Source: Taenia hydatigena (lineage: Eukaryota; Platyhelminthes; Cestoda; Cyclophyllidea; Taeniidae). Taken from it: a stretch of DNA of 64,000 bases. Positions within the stretch are counted from its first letter, which is position 1; every line of letters starts with the position of its first letter. Shown here piece after piece: positions 1 to 12,403 of this stretch. The DNA is taken from positions 8,627,576-8,691,575 of the forward strand of contig JADWOT020000010.1 in assembly GCA_036345935.2 (NCBI GenBank), in the 5' to 3' direction. Both the position numbers and the translations under genes were made by a program. The notes under the pieces were generated by a model. That model was not told the origin of the DNA and made no database searches. It saw only the letters and a program-made list of their open reading frames with translations.

Positions 1-3000
1 AACAACTCTCTTATCCCTTATTAATGCCACTTATTGTGGCTGTTTTAATTACCAACTTGCGACGTCTTCACTCTCTTATTAATGCTTATGGCAAATGTCA
101 TAGATTCCATTCAATTCCATTGCCGATCGGAATTCCCGTTTGCGCCTCTAGGGGATCCTACGTGCGATTAACCAGCTCTTGGAAGGTGCCTTTTATAGGT
201 AAAAGGTTTGATCCTTGGCTTTTTCCAAACAACGGATATTCGCTTGTTTCCTCGTGGAATCGGCATTCGGACATGCTTGAATTGGAGCGGCAAAATTCGA
301 AATGTGGCCCTTTATGTCACCTTAATGCTCCAACAACACGCATATACTGATAATCTGTTCCAAATAACAAAATTATCAAAGCAATGTACCTAAGAAATGC
401 CGCTTTACAGGCCATGCCAACCGTGCCTTAGTCGGCATTCAAAAGTGGTATTATTTCTTTGACTTCAAAGTCAAGCTGGACATAAAGACGCCCCGGCCAA
501 AGAGTGAGAAAGCGTATAAATACAGCAGATTCCTCTTGCACGCATTTCAACACAGTGTAAGAAAAGTACAAAGATTTCTCGCACTGCCAACGATGACCTC
601 CTGTCACGACATCTGCTTCGTCTCAAGCCGGTATTGTTACATTTGAATTTACTTACTTTGCCAAGCCCACCAAAAAAAATCGCCAAATTCATGGGGACCG
701 AAAAAAATCCTAAGCATTTAAATCTTACAACCAGAGACCGAATTTGGGCTCTTGAGGAGGCGTACGAGCTTCATTCCTTAATCCTAGTTATTCCCATATC
801 ACCTAACCTTGTCGCATTCTCTTATGACACAAAGCATGAGGCGCTGCTCAACAAGCGGATAGACACATCGGCTTGATCGATCAGAAGTTGAGTTCTTGCA
901 CTGATCACTTTCAACCATTTATCTGACAGAGAGGGTCTAGTGGTTCTTCCATTAACCAACAAGCATAATAGCGAGAGCAACGGACATACTGATGAAATGC
1001 ATAACGGCCGAAGTCATCCACGCAGATTCGGCTTCGCATGAGCTTTAATTTCAAGTTGAGGCGGTTAAGCACCTTAAACCTCTATTATTTTTAAAAACTA
1101 CATTCATCCTGTTATTATTAATGAACAATGGATTTGGTCCATTCTGACTTTACTTGAACTGTTAATTTAGAAAAACAAATGCCGGAATGTGCCCTTCATT
1201 TTTATATTCTTGTCGAATATTAAAGTCCTGGGTGTTACAAAATTCGTTCCCCTCATAATTCCCATTTTTTAAAAGCTCTTAGCATAGTATTCTATTACTT
1301 GTACTTTTGCAATCTATTCACAAGGCAGCAGCAGCTCAAAAATAGTCGAAAATTGCTCGTGTGGTGGCACAATTGACGTGCACCAATAATTAAAAAAAAA
1401 AAAATTTTTCAGTTTGTTAAAGATGAATACACAGGCGTTTGTGATTAAATTCTTATTTTCCGTTCGGTTCCTGAAGTGCTGCTTCATGAATGCACATTCC
1501 GTTTTAATCCATACTGGGAGGTGAACTTGGCTGGAGAATACATTCTTACCAGACCACGATAGCCATTCGGGAGTGTATGGGTGCAAAAGGTAAAACAGAA
1601 ACGTTTGTCGATTTTCAACTTATGATTGTAAGGGATTTTGTGGATCAGGGACTCCGTTCTCACCCATAACTCAAAAGTCTTATCCACCCGAACCAAGCAT
1701 TCCTCTTACCAACTGGATCAAGCTTGTCAGAGTTTAGCAGACAGTTAATTTTAAAGTAAACAGTGTTATGAATTTCAATTAAATTTAGGTTTGCTCACAA
1801 ACCAAGGAGGTAATTCAAAATGATGCCATTGGTTAAAAAAGAGTTTTTCACTGCTAGAAAAGTTTTGAACCATCTCGGTGGAAGGATTCACTAAAGCCAA
1901 GCGAAATTGCCCTAATAAAAAAGCACAAAGCAGTTTGCAATTTGACGCCTGCTTCCCTTAATTCCTTCTTGTTAAATTTACCTAAGTAGGACGGAAAAGT
2001 ACAAAATGTTAGTCCGAACAAGAGAAAACGTGACTTATTAACCAACAATTGGCATTTAAACTGACGGTAACGACACGTTATTCGCTCCGATCGTTTTGTC
2101 CATAGCCTTCTGGCCAGTCTTAGAGATTTCCTGAACTTTCCTTCCCAAGAATGTGCGCATTTACGCATGGTAGGTGTCATCGCATTCTAGCCTCCAGCAA
2201 GCTGTAGTCCTGAGGTTGCCATTTGCCCGACAGGTTTGGACACCAAAGATGATAGATGCTGTTGTCTTCCTTGTTAAATCGATGGAATAATGACCAATAA
2301 AGCACATTCGAGAATTACCGAACATGGACGCACTTTAATAGAGGCTTTGTTGCGCGGATCTAGTCGTGTAAAAGTTGGCAAGCATAGAATTCTTTGTGGT
2401 TTGCCATGATGACTTTAGGCTGCCCCCGCAACTACTGCTACTGTCACTGTAAAAAGCGATTAGGATGCATCACGCAGGATACATTTCTTTCTGATGTAGA
2501 GGACTCCGCATTACAGATTCCCTTTCCGACACACCGACTGGGGTTACACCTCGAAAGCCGAAGTAGGGTAGTGGCTTCTTCTGCCTCCTAAGAATGACAC
2601 CCGAAAAATCCATTGCTTTATCCTGAGACTAAATAATTCAGCTCAATGGTCTTTGAACGCATTGGATTCACGAAGATGGGATGGCAGAGACGCCATTCTT
2701 ATGACCTCACGGGTCTTCCCAACTATACTAGTAACCCGCCTTTCTGCACACTCATATCAAAACAGGGTTTTAGAAGCAATAGTAGATTATTTACTGATTC
2801 GTAAACAAACGCGTAGGCAAAAAGCCTTTAGTGGAGCAAGTAGAGTTGTAATGGTAGAGAATATCGTTTAAAGGTGTTTTTTAAAATGAATGTTAGACAT
2901 TGAGATAGTTCGAAGAAAGTTATTTAACACAAGGTGAAAGATTCTGGGATTAAAAGTTACCAACTTTAAAATTGGTCAGTTATTCCTACTTTTAAGAGAT

Positions 3001-6000
3001 GCAGTGGTAAATAAAAGCGCTCGGAACACAATTGAATCGAATTCTCACCAGAAACGAGTGGTCGCAACATGCCTATTGATGAGCGTAATGAAATTACCCA
3101 CTATCATTATTAAAAAGTATGAATGATGAAATCGAACAAATGGACGGAAGAGCCTTTGAAGCATGTCAAATTCTTGTCAACTAACCTCAAAGTCGAACTT
3201 ATGTTCCAAATGCTTCAAGGGTCGGAATGCATCAATGATGGGGAGGACGAAGCAAGCTACACCTTCCATAATTGCAGAGAGGAGCAGAGGGAAGGACATA
3301 ACTGGACTTCCCGATGAAAATTGTTATTCCGATATTTTTGTGTGTTCATTGACCACCACTCTAGTACGTTTTCTGTGTGGATGCAACCTTACCTTTTGTC
3401 CTTTACTCCAAAGGCACTAAAGGCGACTCTGGACCGTCTAGACAAAAAGAAGACAAACCAGTGGGTCAATGAACATTCGTTTCGCTTTGACAAGTTTACA
3501 ATTCTTCATTTATATTGTTTAGATAGTTGTCATAATCACGAAGCGTGTTTTAGCTCACTCAACGTGTTTTGGAAAGGTGAAGCACACACCCAACTTGCCT
3601 GCAATAAAATCCATCTTTAAATTAATTGGAAACAAAAAACTTTAAAGGCTTGTTTAATAAGTGTGTAAAAGGCATGAATTTTCTTACAATCAATTCTACG
3701 ATGCATTGCGTTGTCTTTAATTCTGACTACGATGGGCACAATTGGGTCATTCATGCCAAATAGGATGGAGAGTTGAGCTTTACAAGGGCCTGCGGTAATT
3801 CTCTGGACTGAGTGAATACCGTAAAACGAGCATGTTTTGGAAGGCTTTGGGTCAGTTGGGTGGTCGAATGCAATTCACAGAGTCGAACAGTACACATGTA
3901 CAAAAATGAGGTGACAGATTGCTGCAGTGAAGACATCAATTGTGCGCTAAGCATGAAGAAACAGCTTTTGCAAAAGCCGTTTTGCTGTCATCACAGCAAT
4001 TGCATTGGCTGTTAGGCGTTTTGAGCGGTCAGTGCTATCAGGCAACGATTGGCGCTGATAATTCATTTGTTGCCTACAAAGCAATTGCAAGCCTTTCAGC
4101 TAAGATGGGCTGAGGACGTGATTTTCTTGCAAAACTTTAGAACATTTGCAAGTCCGAATTCTAATTGCAGATATGCCAATAATATAAATGCCTATGCCAA
4201 GTCGCAGTCTTAGCCAAACCTAATCGCATCCCCAAGACTATACGCCCTCGATATTTTTCTGTGCCACTACATTCAGAATCGAATCTGCAGCCCCATCTTT
4301 TGAGCATCCTAAATACTTATTTCAAGAATCTAATCGATGCTTTTAAAGTTAATGCACATTGTAGGAGGAAAAGTGGTGAGTGATGATCGTCCATTACCAT
4401 GGGATGGCAGTTTGAGCAATTTTAGCGAGATGGAATTATCTGGGTGTTAAAATCCAGTTCGTTAAGCATTCAACATTAGACAAGCTTCATAACTCCAGAC
4501 AAATGGGTGGGTCAGAGCGAAATGAATGACCAGGTGGGAAAAACGGGATAGAAGCATGGGTGGATGGGTACTGGATGGAGGGATTTGAGATAAGTGGATA
4601 AACAAGAAATGGATTGCGGGTGGACGTAGCTACGATAAGTAGACAATTGTAGAGGGAAAAAGCATGGCATATATGCTTATAAAATGCAAAACATATTAAA
4701 TGTCAAATTATTTTCTGAGTTTTGGTCGATTTGTGACACCAACACTCCGCATTTTGTCATTCAAAGATCTAACCAAGGCCTCACCTAGACAAGAGCCTCT
4801 TGCTTTATGTCATAACTCTTATCAGCTCCACGCCATGCTGCTAAGTTTTGAGTAATTCGCCAAATTTTTCCAGTAAAAGGCTATTACACAAGGCAGTAAT
4901 GCCCTGAGTAAACCTTTTGTCTAAGCTTAACACCTCAAAAATCAGAACTTTAACGCTCTAACCATGCAAACTTCTAATAAAGCAAGTTGGGCTCCATCGT
5001 GATTACGACTAATAAAGTTGTTTAGCATTTCTCATGCCCTTCTAACATCTCAAAAAGCCTAGTCAATAAAAGGCCCATAAGGCGTTTGTGTTCTCTTTGG
5101 AGAGGTGAAAAGATAAGTGGGCTGACAGATGTAATTTGTTCACACTCTGCGTGAACTAGAGACGTAACGATGAGCATGTTTGGGGAGGTTTGATAGGTGT
5201 GACATGATCATCGCGGCACCGGAATGTTCATCTGCACAACTTTACCCATAATTAAAACAAGTTTGATTTTTAAATTCTACAAAATGATGTTGGGATGATT
5301 GGGGCTTACGGTTACTAAGGGGACAAATCAAATTCCTTACGAAGGGTTATAAAATGGTTGACAGGATGGCGACCGCAATAACGGCTGACAAAGCACAATC
5401 GTCGTGCTAGCCTGATAAAGACTGCTCCACACCAATTACTTGACTGGCTATGAAAAAAGTAGACTCGACAACAACTTTTAATTAAAGCCCCTTTCATTTC
5501 AATCAGTTGTTACTATGTAGTGTGTAGTAAAATGAGTTCATCCAATGCCCTGCACCTTTGTCTTTGTTTGGTGAAGCTTTCTTTGTGTGTTCCCGAAATA
5601 TCTCATTGTCACGCGATAATTGGATTTAGCCAGTTTATCACTCTAAGGGGTAAGTGCGATCCTTTACTTTTGAGTGCTATCAACAATTAATGACGATTTG
5701 TCTTACAAATGAACACAAATGGCCCCCATTTGTTGGAAATAAGGAAAATTTGTAACCGTGAGATAATAGTAATCCACGTTGCATGTACAAATGTGGATGA
5801 AGGTCGGGAGATCCATGTGGTTGCAGTAATAATGCTCATCTTGCATTTTAGCTTTGTGCGCAATGCTTTAATTACCTTTCCGGTGGCGCAAAGGTTAGAA
5901 TGTTTTGTGCACCTTGGTTCAATCAAATTTTTATGAGATGGCAGACCTCACAAAAGTTGAAAATATTTGAGTTAATTAATTTGGAAATAATTAAGCGCTC

Positions 6001-8165
6001 AAAGCCATCCCATGGTCTGCAGTAACTCCTCCATCAAATGAAGCGTATGTCTCGGAAGTAGTCTGGTGGAAGAGAACTGGCCATCTATAAAATATGTTTA
6101 GGCTTTTCAGTAACTTTTATTTGCACAGTTCTACTTTATCTCCTGGAAGGACTTTGATACCTAACAAGTAAATCAGATATCACGAGTTTCGAGAAGGACA
6201 TATCTAAGTGGGAGGTCATCGTGGAGGATTTATCCTCGGTTTAAGTGGTCAGTGGCAACCGACGATTTTGGAAAGTGTGGTGCAAGTTTGAAGTTTTCGG
6301 CCCAAAAGACTGTTTGCATCTAAAATTCGACAGATTCTAAACCTCTGTCTACGGATTCAATAATCTTGTTCAACCATTTAATAATGGTACCTTCATTCTG
6401 TGACCTTAAGAGCTGTCATCATGAAGAGAAGCTATTCGTTACTAGGTTCGCAAAAATAGTTTCGCTGCATCTACCGAAAGCACAGCGATGGTCATGACTA
6501 ACCACCACTGAAGCGCATAATGCTATCCTCACTATTGAGGTAAGAACGTTTTCTTGATGAAATTCCACTTTTGCGGCATTATAACGCTGCGATATTCCGC
6601 TTATATAAAGTGCGACTTTGTAACTCAGCTCTGCGTATTTGGCAGGCAAAATTAAATACCAATTATACCTTATGCAATAACACGAATCCCAGTAAAGGTT
6701 ACTGAGATAGATAAGGAAATTTTAAAAACAATAGTAATGCAATTCAGCTCGAATGAGGCCTATTCATTGCAAAAAATGTGGAACATTTGCAGGAGAATTT
6801 CGCACTCACCTTCTGTGGAAGTTATTACAAGGATGTGGCCTGCAAACGCCTTTTAAATTTCTGTGCTCAAACTCTTCTTACGTCCCTAATCGCCGTCTGA
6901 GTGAGTTTGGTATTGTACTCCACCTTAGCGCTTTCATTGAGGACTGCTGCAAAAGAACTAAGCTGACCTATCGCTGTGAAGGTGGCGTTTTATTGCACTT
7001 CGCCAATAAGCAAGGCTTTGGGCCATTGATAAACGTATGCCTTGGAGTGAATGAAATTACTTTGCCACTAGATCAGAATGTGCGTTCCATTTGGCATGTA
7101 AAATTGACAAGGTGGTAGAGTAATTGATTTTCACTTGCAAAAGTCACATCTTTTGAACTGCTGTCCAAATCTGATTCCAGTTAATTCTTGACGTCTTTTG
7201 CTAAAACAAACCGTCGAATAATTGCTTTTGGCAGGAAAGTAGCATTTTTGTCAATTAGTCTGTTTTGCTAAAGGGTGGGTTAAGAGATCAGGACAGGAAT
7301 ACACAATTCTGACTGTTTTGATCTCAAAATTCGCTCCTCCAGGTCTGCTTGGTAGTATCCTCCTGTGCAAGGCTTTCTTGCCATTCGGACCCATTCATTC
7401 CTGCTTGTTATTCCCTGAGCCGGCATCCGGTAATACAGTTCTAAGTCAGCAGGAGGTCTTTAGAAATGCTCAAACCATTCGTCTAGCCACCATTGTTTTC
7501 ACAGGAGGACCTCACCAGGATACTCACCCTACTCCTGCCAACAATCTTGCTTTTAAATAAACAACTTAACATCTCCAACGGCTTTTGTTTACGCTCTCTT
7601 TCATGGTAGGTAGCAATCATTCGTTGAAATGCCGCGACAAGTGTTGCCGACCTGGTGAAGTGTCTCACATCTCTGTTTAATGCTCCCCAAGTAAAAATAA
7701 TCGCACGCTTTGTAAAAACTCCCGAAAGTTACATAACATCAAGTTAATTATTCGCTGACATGCAATTGCTATTGACTTAATCTTGTCCTCCTACCGAAGA
7801 GCTGCTTGACGCGCAGCCTATGGCACCATATACCAGCTAGAAACTATGCTTGCTGTGAGTTACTTCTGCAATTTGCATTCAGGACCGGTACAATTACTTT
7901 GCTTTCATTTGTACGGCCTGGCCGCACCACTTCTTTTTGCCTTCAGCTTAGTAGTGTGCGTACGGTTTGAAAGCTCACGACATCTCTCCAACGATTTACT
8001 TGATTCCAACTCACTAAGTGCTTTATTCGACAGCAGGATGTCCCCGCAATCTATTAGTTGCCCGGAAAATTGCGTTGCATTCAGAGTTAAGCAGACTCAA
8101 ATATTTGATAAAATTGCACTAACCTTGAAATAATTTTGGATTAATGAACCCATTTCTGAGTATGA
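1..8165. other. No supported gene
   Basis: This stretch is AT-leaning non-coding sequence. Reading frames of 60-121 codons occur on both strands, but none has a recognisable domain or a convincing acceptor and donor pair. The longest is the plus-strand frame at 6753-7118. A GATGG-rich low-complexity patch is listed separately. Confidence 0.5.
4501..4630. repeat. Degenerate GATGG/TGGG-rich low-complexity tract
   Basis: The plus strand is purine-rich here, with repeated TGGATGG, GGGTGG and ATGGAT words over about 130 bases. It looks like a decayed simple repeat. No function is visible. Confidence 0.4.
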
Positions 8166-8489
8166 TTAGGAGCGTTGTTTCAGTCCCACTACCGTAAAGT
8201 GGGCGACGATCGGCAAGATGAAATGCCTGTCACATACCATTCCCGCTATTGTAACGTTTTCCTCCTGAGCATCTAAAGTCCTGAAAGTACCATCGCAAAT
8301 GTCTGGTTGTTCTCCAACCACAAAATTCAGCTGTCTTCCCGTGGAACTGGCACAAATAGCGCGATCATTTACAGATGCACACCAGGTAGCATGATATTCC
8401 TCCGCACCAATGACTAAGTAAAGCATGCCGACGCGAGTGGATTCAGTCTCATCGAAGAATCCATCTGTGGCAAAGTTGTCTTGCACATC
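8166..8489 (-). CDS. Terminal exon of an unrecognised protein
   Basis: On the minus strand this block is open for 107 codons and ends in TAA. It begins directly after a TTTAACTAG acceptor in phase 0, at GAT GTG CAA. The peptide opens with an acidic stretch and then alternates hydrophobic and polar residues, with four cysteines: two close together near residues 44 and 53, then two later near residues 70 and 90. That pattern suggests a beta-rich extracellular domain. I recognise no family. It lies 1.2 kb downstream of another minus-strand exon at 9.67-9.87 kb and may belong to the same gene, although no donor in that exon clearly matches this phase. The calls rest on the open frame, composition and acceptor only. 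Confidence 0.45.
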   Translation of the reverse strand, partial: DVQDNFATDGFFDETESTRVGMLYLVIGAEEYHATWCASVNDRAICASSTGRQLNFVVGEQPDICDGTFRTLDAQEENVTIAGMVCDRHFILPIVAHFTVVGLKQRS

Positions 8490-9666
8490 CTAGTTAAATG
8501 GTGCCGGAGATACGCACTAAGACGACAGTAGTGGCAGGACTGCACGTGGAACAAAAGACTGCTGTAAGTGCCTAACCTTACTCATAACCTTTTCTACCTA
8601 AGTCCTACACTGGTTTGACTAGCAAACCTGGAATTTCTTGCGTCCTGACAAATGAGGATAGATGCGAAATTGCCCTGAGAAAACACAACAGAAGCTAGTC
8701 AAGTTTCTGGAATTTCGTTCAATCTCATTCCAAATAATAGCGGAAAGTTGCAAACGCGGTGACAACTGTGTCAATTGTGTCAAAAATTTGTCCACGACAG
8801 AATGTAGCTCTTCTGCGCTTTACAAACATATGTTCATCCACGCTACTAATTGGGACTTCAGCGACACATCCGGGTGCAAGCACAAGCTATTCAAAACAAT
8901 CTTGATCATAAACAATAGGCGCTTTGATGCAGTAATATTTAGACGAATGTGATTTGCGAGACCTCAATTTAAGAAAAAAGGGGATAACAATAGGGGTGTT
9001 ACAAAACATAATTTGAATTTCATAAGTCAAAGATTGCTACACTCAACTTGCAGTAACTCCTTCATTAGAAACTGCGATCTATAGATCCCCTACGAATGTA
9101 ATGGCGGTAAGTCAGCGTAAGGAGGATTTCCGAAAGGAAGTGTAAATGGAAATATTAAGCACCTGTCAAACAAATAAGCGAAATAATAGCTAGCAACGCC
9201 CTCAAACATTTGGCAGCGTTTGTCCTACGCCAGTTCCGCAAAACCAGCCAAAGAATGGAGGCTAGAAGGAAATCTCATAAGCATCTGCAAACAGCGCCCA
9301 GCATAGTCGTAGGATTCAAGTACCTTCCAAGCACAAAAATGTCTCCTTCAGTAAATGGCAATTTTCGTTGAACACACTCATATGGAAAACTAAACTTACT
9401 CTCGGTTGTTTGTTTTGGAGAAGGTGTTTAGGCCCAATATTCAGACGGTTTAATATTTAGCCAAGTGTTCGCTTCTATTCGAAAAGGACGATTACTGGTT
9501 AGAGTCGAGACGGCTTCAGTAAATTAGCAAAGTCACTAAAAAACTTAGCCAAACCAGTTGTGCTTTACCAACCACCTTCAAGTTCTTACAGTCTTTAGCT
9601 TTAAATGTGCAAGAAGTCAAGTAAAATGTCTCATTTGATTAACCTACAATTTCAGGAAAGACTGAT

Positions 9667-9873
9667 TCATTCGAGTCGACGTGTCTGAGGGGTTAATGAA
9701 GTGAACATAGAAGTTCGCGAAAATGCATGGTAGTAGTCTTTTCCTCCAGGATAGGTTTCAACATCACCTAGATGGATCCGAAAGGGCTCACTTTTAGTGC
9801 AAGTGTAGTGTAGTTCGATGTCGCATTTGGCACCTGAGGAGAGGTTGTAGAATGTCACCCTTTGGTGGTTGCG
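9667..9873 (-). CDS. Internal or terminal exon of an unrecognised protein
   Basis: The minus-strand frame opens right after an in-frame TAG that is also the end of a plausible acceptor (AACCTTAG) and runs for 68 codons to TGA. The peptide begins RNHQRVTFYNLSSGAKCD and contains YTCTK and YPGGKDYYH, which looks like real folded protein and not a random frame. Good internal donors exist, for example GTGAGC after an AAAA and GTGATG after CTAG, so the true 3' end may be earlier than the stop. No family is recognised. A pair of hairpin-forming inverted repeats lies just upstream. It could be part of the gene ending at 8166. Confidence 0.35.
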   Translation of the reverse strand, partial: RNHQRVTFYNLSSGAKCDIELHYTCTKSEPFRIHLGDVETYPGGKDYYHAFSRTSMFTSLTPQTRRLE

Positions 9874-9891
9874 CTAAGGTTATTGCACCAC

Positions 9892-10019
9892 ACGACTTGC
9901 GTTCGTGTCATATGGGATTGCCTCTACGAGATGAGCATATGAAGCTGGAGCAAGTCGTAGTCTGCCCCATTTCACTGCCGCACTATCCTAGGAAGCAATT
10001 ATCTAGTAAAATGGGGCAG
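9892..10019. repeat. Two adjacent hairpin-forming inverted repeats
   Basis: The first has a perfect 9-bp arm, ACGACTTGC at 9892-9900, matched by GCAAGTCGT at 9950-9958, with two CATATG hexamers symmetrically inside. The second has an 11-bp arm, CTGCCCCATTT at 9962-9972, matched by AAATGGGGCAG at 10009-10019. They sit just 5' of a minus-strand exon. They could be an RNA structure, a small inverted-repeat transposon remnant, or chance. Confidence 0.45.
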
Positions 10020-12235
10020 TAAGGCGACTGGACAAGGATTTACCAAAATGGTGTTCTGTTTTGCTGCTCAAATCAGAACAATGCAAGTCAAGTTATGAGG
10101 GAAGAGAAAAGGGAAAGACTCAGAGGACTCGAGCATAATAATTGAGCGAATGGCTCCTCTGCTCACAGCGTCATTTGTGTTTGCTGTGACTGTGTAGTTG
10201 CCTGGATACTCGTAGAGTGCTTTTTAGCTAATCTCGAAGTGTATATTTTTGGCGTGTCAAGCTTGTAGAATCTGGCCATACTCAATAACATTCTTAGTAC
10301 CGTGGTCAGATAATTTCTCAAGTATCTGCGCAAAAGAAAAGGGCAAATATAACCCATCTGTGTTAGTAAACTTAAGACTAGAAGGATACTTGTGTGACTT
10401 TTTTGATTATGGGTGATTAAAGTGACAGCATGGTGTTCCGTTACTGTTTTTCCGCAAGTTTGCGGCAACTTTTGAGCAAGACATGCTCACGCAGTGATGT
10501 CTTCGGTGGGGATTTAATGAATTAATGCTGTCTAACTCCGTACAGTCTCACAAGGCAAAAGGTCTATCAAAGCATCTTCTTCAAGCTCCAGGATGGTGAA
10601 AGCCACCCAACTTAGCCAATGTGCGGCAGTCAACTGCAAACCAAGTGTCATGTATAAAGGAGTTGCGAATGCATCACAAGTTAAAATTTTAGCGTTCCCT
10701 TGATGCCAATTCTACAAACACCTTAAAGGTCCCAGCCACAGCTGTAGAGTGTGAGGTATCGCAAAATTGTTGGTAAATACTAGTGTTCTGAGATGATCAA
10801 AATTTGGCAAAGAAGAGAGGAAGGAAAGGAAGGTAGCGGAAAGGTTACTTCGCTTTTAACGACCTCGGAAATAATTGTCTCATTAGTTTGACTGAAAATG
10901 AAAATGGAGCCATGGATCGATCGAGGGTGCGAGGGTGGTGAACAGAAAATAACGATGAGGCAGGCAGTCTTGGGTGGCTCCAGCTCAAAGTTCCCGAATG
11001 TATCGCATGGTGGATCGGCTAAAATGCCCGAAAATTCCCCTGATTAAATGAGCAGCTCCAACTACTCCCTTAATTATGCTATCTCTACATTGTGCTTCAA
11101 TCCTTATAAATTGTGCAGATAATTATGACTTTAAAGGGAATCCACGTTCATACTTTGCGTCGAGGAAAGCGGATAGGCTTGGATGCTGAACTTTTGGAGA
11201 GATTTAAGTAAATCACCTAAGAGGTCCAACTTGAGAAGGCGTGTTATGGTAAAGGGATCCGATGGCTGCCTCTTGATCGGCAGAGCGATCGCTATTGACG
11301 TACGTTTCCTACTTTAGCGGACATCCACTGCCCCACTCTGAGCAAACAGGATGGAATGTCTTGTGATTCGAGACTACGCAAAACGTGCTACTGATAGAAA
11401 TAGGTGGCCTGCATATTAAAAGGCCAGAAGTCAATTAAATTGGGAATTTCGCGACCCAATTTTAATGAAATAGAAGAATCTGACCATTTTTAGCTTCAAA
11501 ATTAGCCAAGTTTTGTCGCGAAAATTAGCCTCTTGATTTTTTTTTCGATCTGGTGTACGTGCTCATCAGGCCGACCGGTTCAGTTGTAGAGCTAAAGTCC
11601 TAACAAGCATTCGCAAAAATGACTTTATAATGTAAGCAAAATAAGCACGTATTTTTGCTGACAGCAAGGAATGAGACGCGATTCGAAGACAAAAATTCCT
11701 AATCAAATCAAAGGGACAGACAGCGTGAAAAGTATAAATTCTATCCAGCCGCTAAAATTAGAACTGGGCAGCATATGAATACCAAGTATTGAGCAGATGT
11801 CGCATTGTAAATGATCAACAGGCATTCTTTTGCAAACTTGAGAAACTCCCTGAACCGGTCTAGTAAGGAATGATTTGTGGAGCGATCATTTCAAAAGCAG
11901 CACTAATCTGGGTCAAATGAATGCCGATTGAGAGCATTACGTCTTATTGCGCCATACCGTGATGGAGCCGGTTCCATCACAATGATCTCATGACCTTGCA
12001 GTGAATGTATTCTATCAACATTTAGAAACTGGCTGGTTGGATTCTCTTATGTTGATTTTCTCACTATCTATCCACACTTTGAACCAGGTAACAACCACAA
12101 CCAAGCGGGAGAACGAGGACCAAAGCAAGCACTCTCTAAAGAGCACAAAATCCACGAATGAGTGACAAACCTGTGCATTTTACGATGCTGTCAGGATAAT
12201 TACCCATTTGTGTCAAATAAGAAATAGTTTACTAC
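10020..12235. other. No supported gene
   Basis: Non-coding-looking sequence. A 101-codon minus-strand frame at 10163-10468 has a composition like translated non-coding sequence and no matching splice sites. Confidence 0.45.
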
Positions 12236-12403
12236 CCGTTATCATGATCGTGTTGACAGACAACCCGCGCACATTGAATTTTGTCTTCGTTTCGGCCGCG
12301 ATGAGGTATTCGACCTCACCTTGTTCAAGCGTGGCATGTAGACGTTCACTTGTTCTGCTGATATTCCTCCCAGATTTTCCATCTCCATCCTTTATGATGT
12401 TCG
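12236..12403 (-). CDS. Phase 1-1 exon of an unrecognised, probably extracellular protein
   Basis: This exon starts after AAATCCTCAG and ends at G|GTAGTA. It encodes about 55 residues and carries one extra base at the donor, so both boundaries are phase 1. Symmetric phase 1-1 exons are typical of shuffled extracellular modules such as Ig, FN3 or EGF, but I see no diagnostic residues for any of them. The peptide is hydrophilic with beta-like alternation; it includes KDGDGKSGRNISRTSE and then EYLIAAETKTKFNV. The frame stays open from 12216 to 12443. The overlapping 102-codon plus-strand frame at 12208-12516 is less protein-like, so the minus strand is preferred. Confidence 0.4.

Noticed and set aside
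6753..7118. 121-codon plus-strand frame with several cysteines
   Set aside because: No acceptor or donor pair, no domain, and frames of this size are expected by chance in 64 kb of this composition.
10163..10468. 101-codon minus-strand frame
   Set aside because: Composition looks like translated non-coding DNA and no splice sites match.
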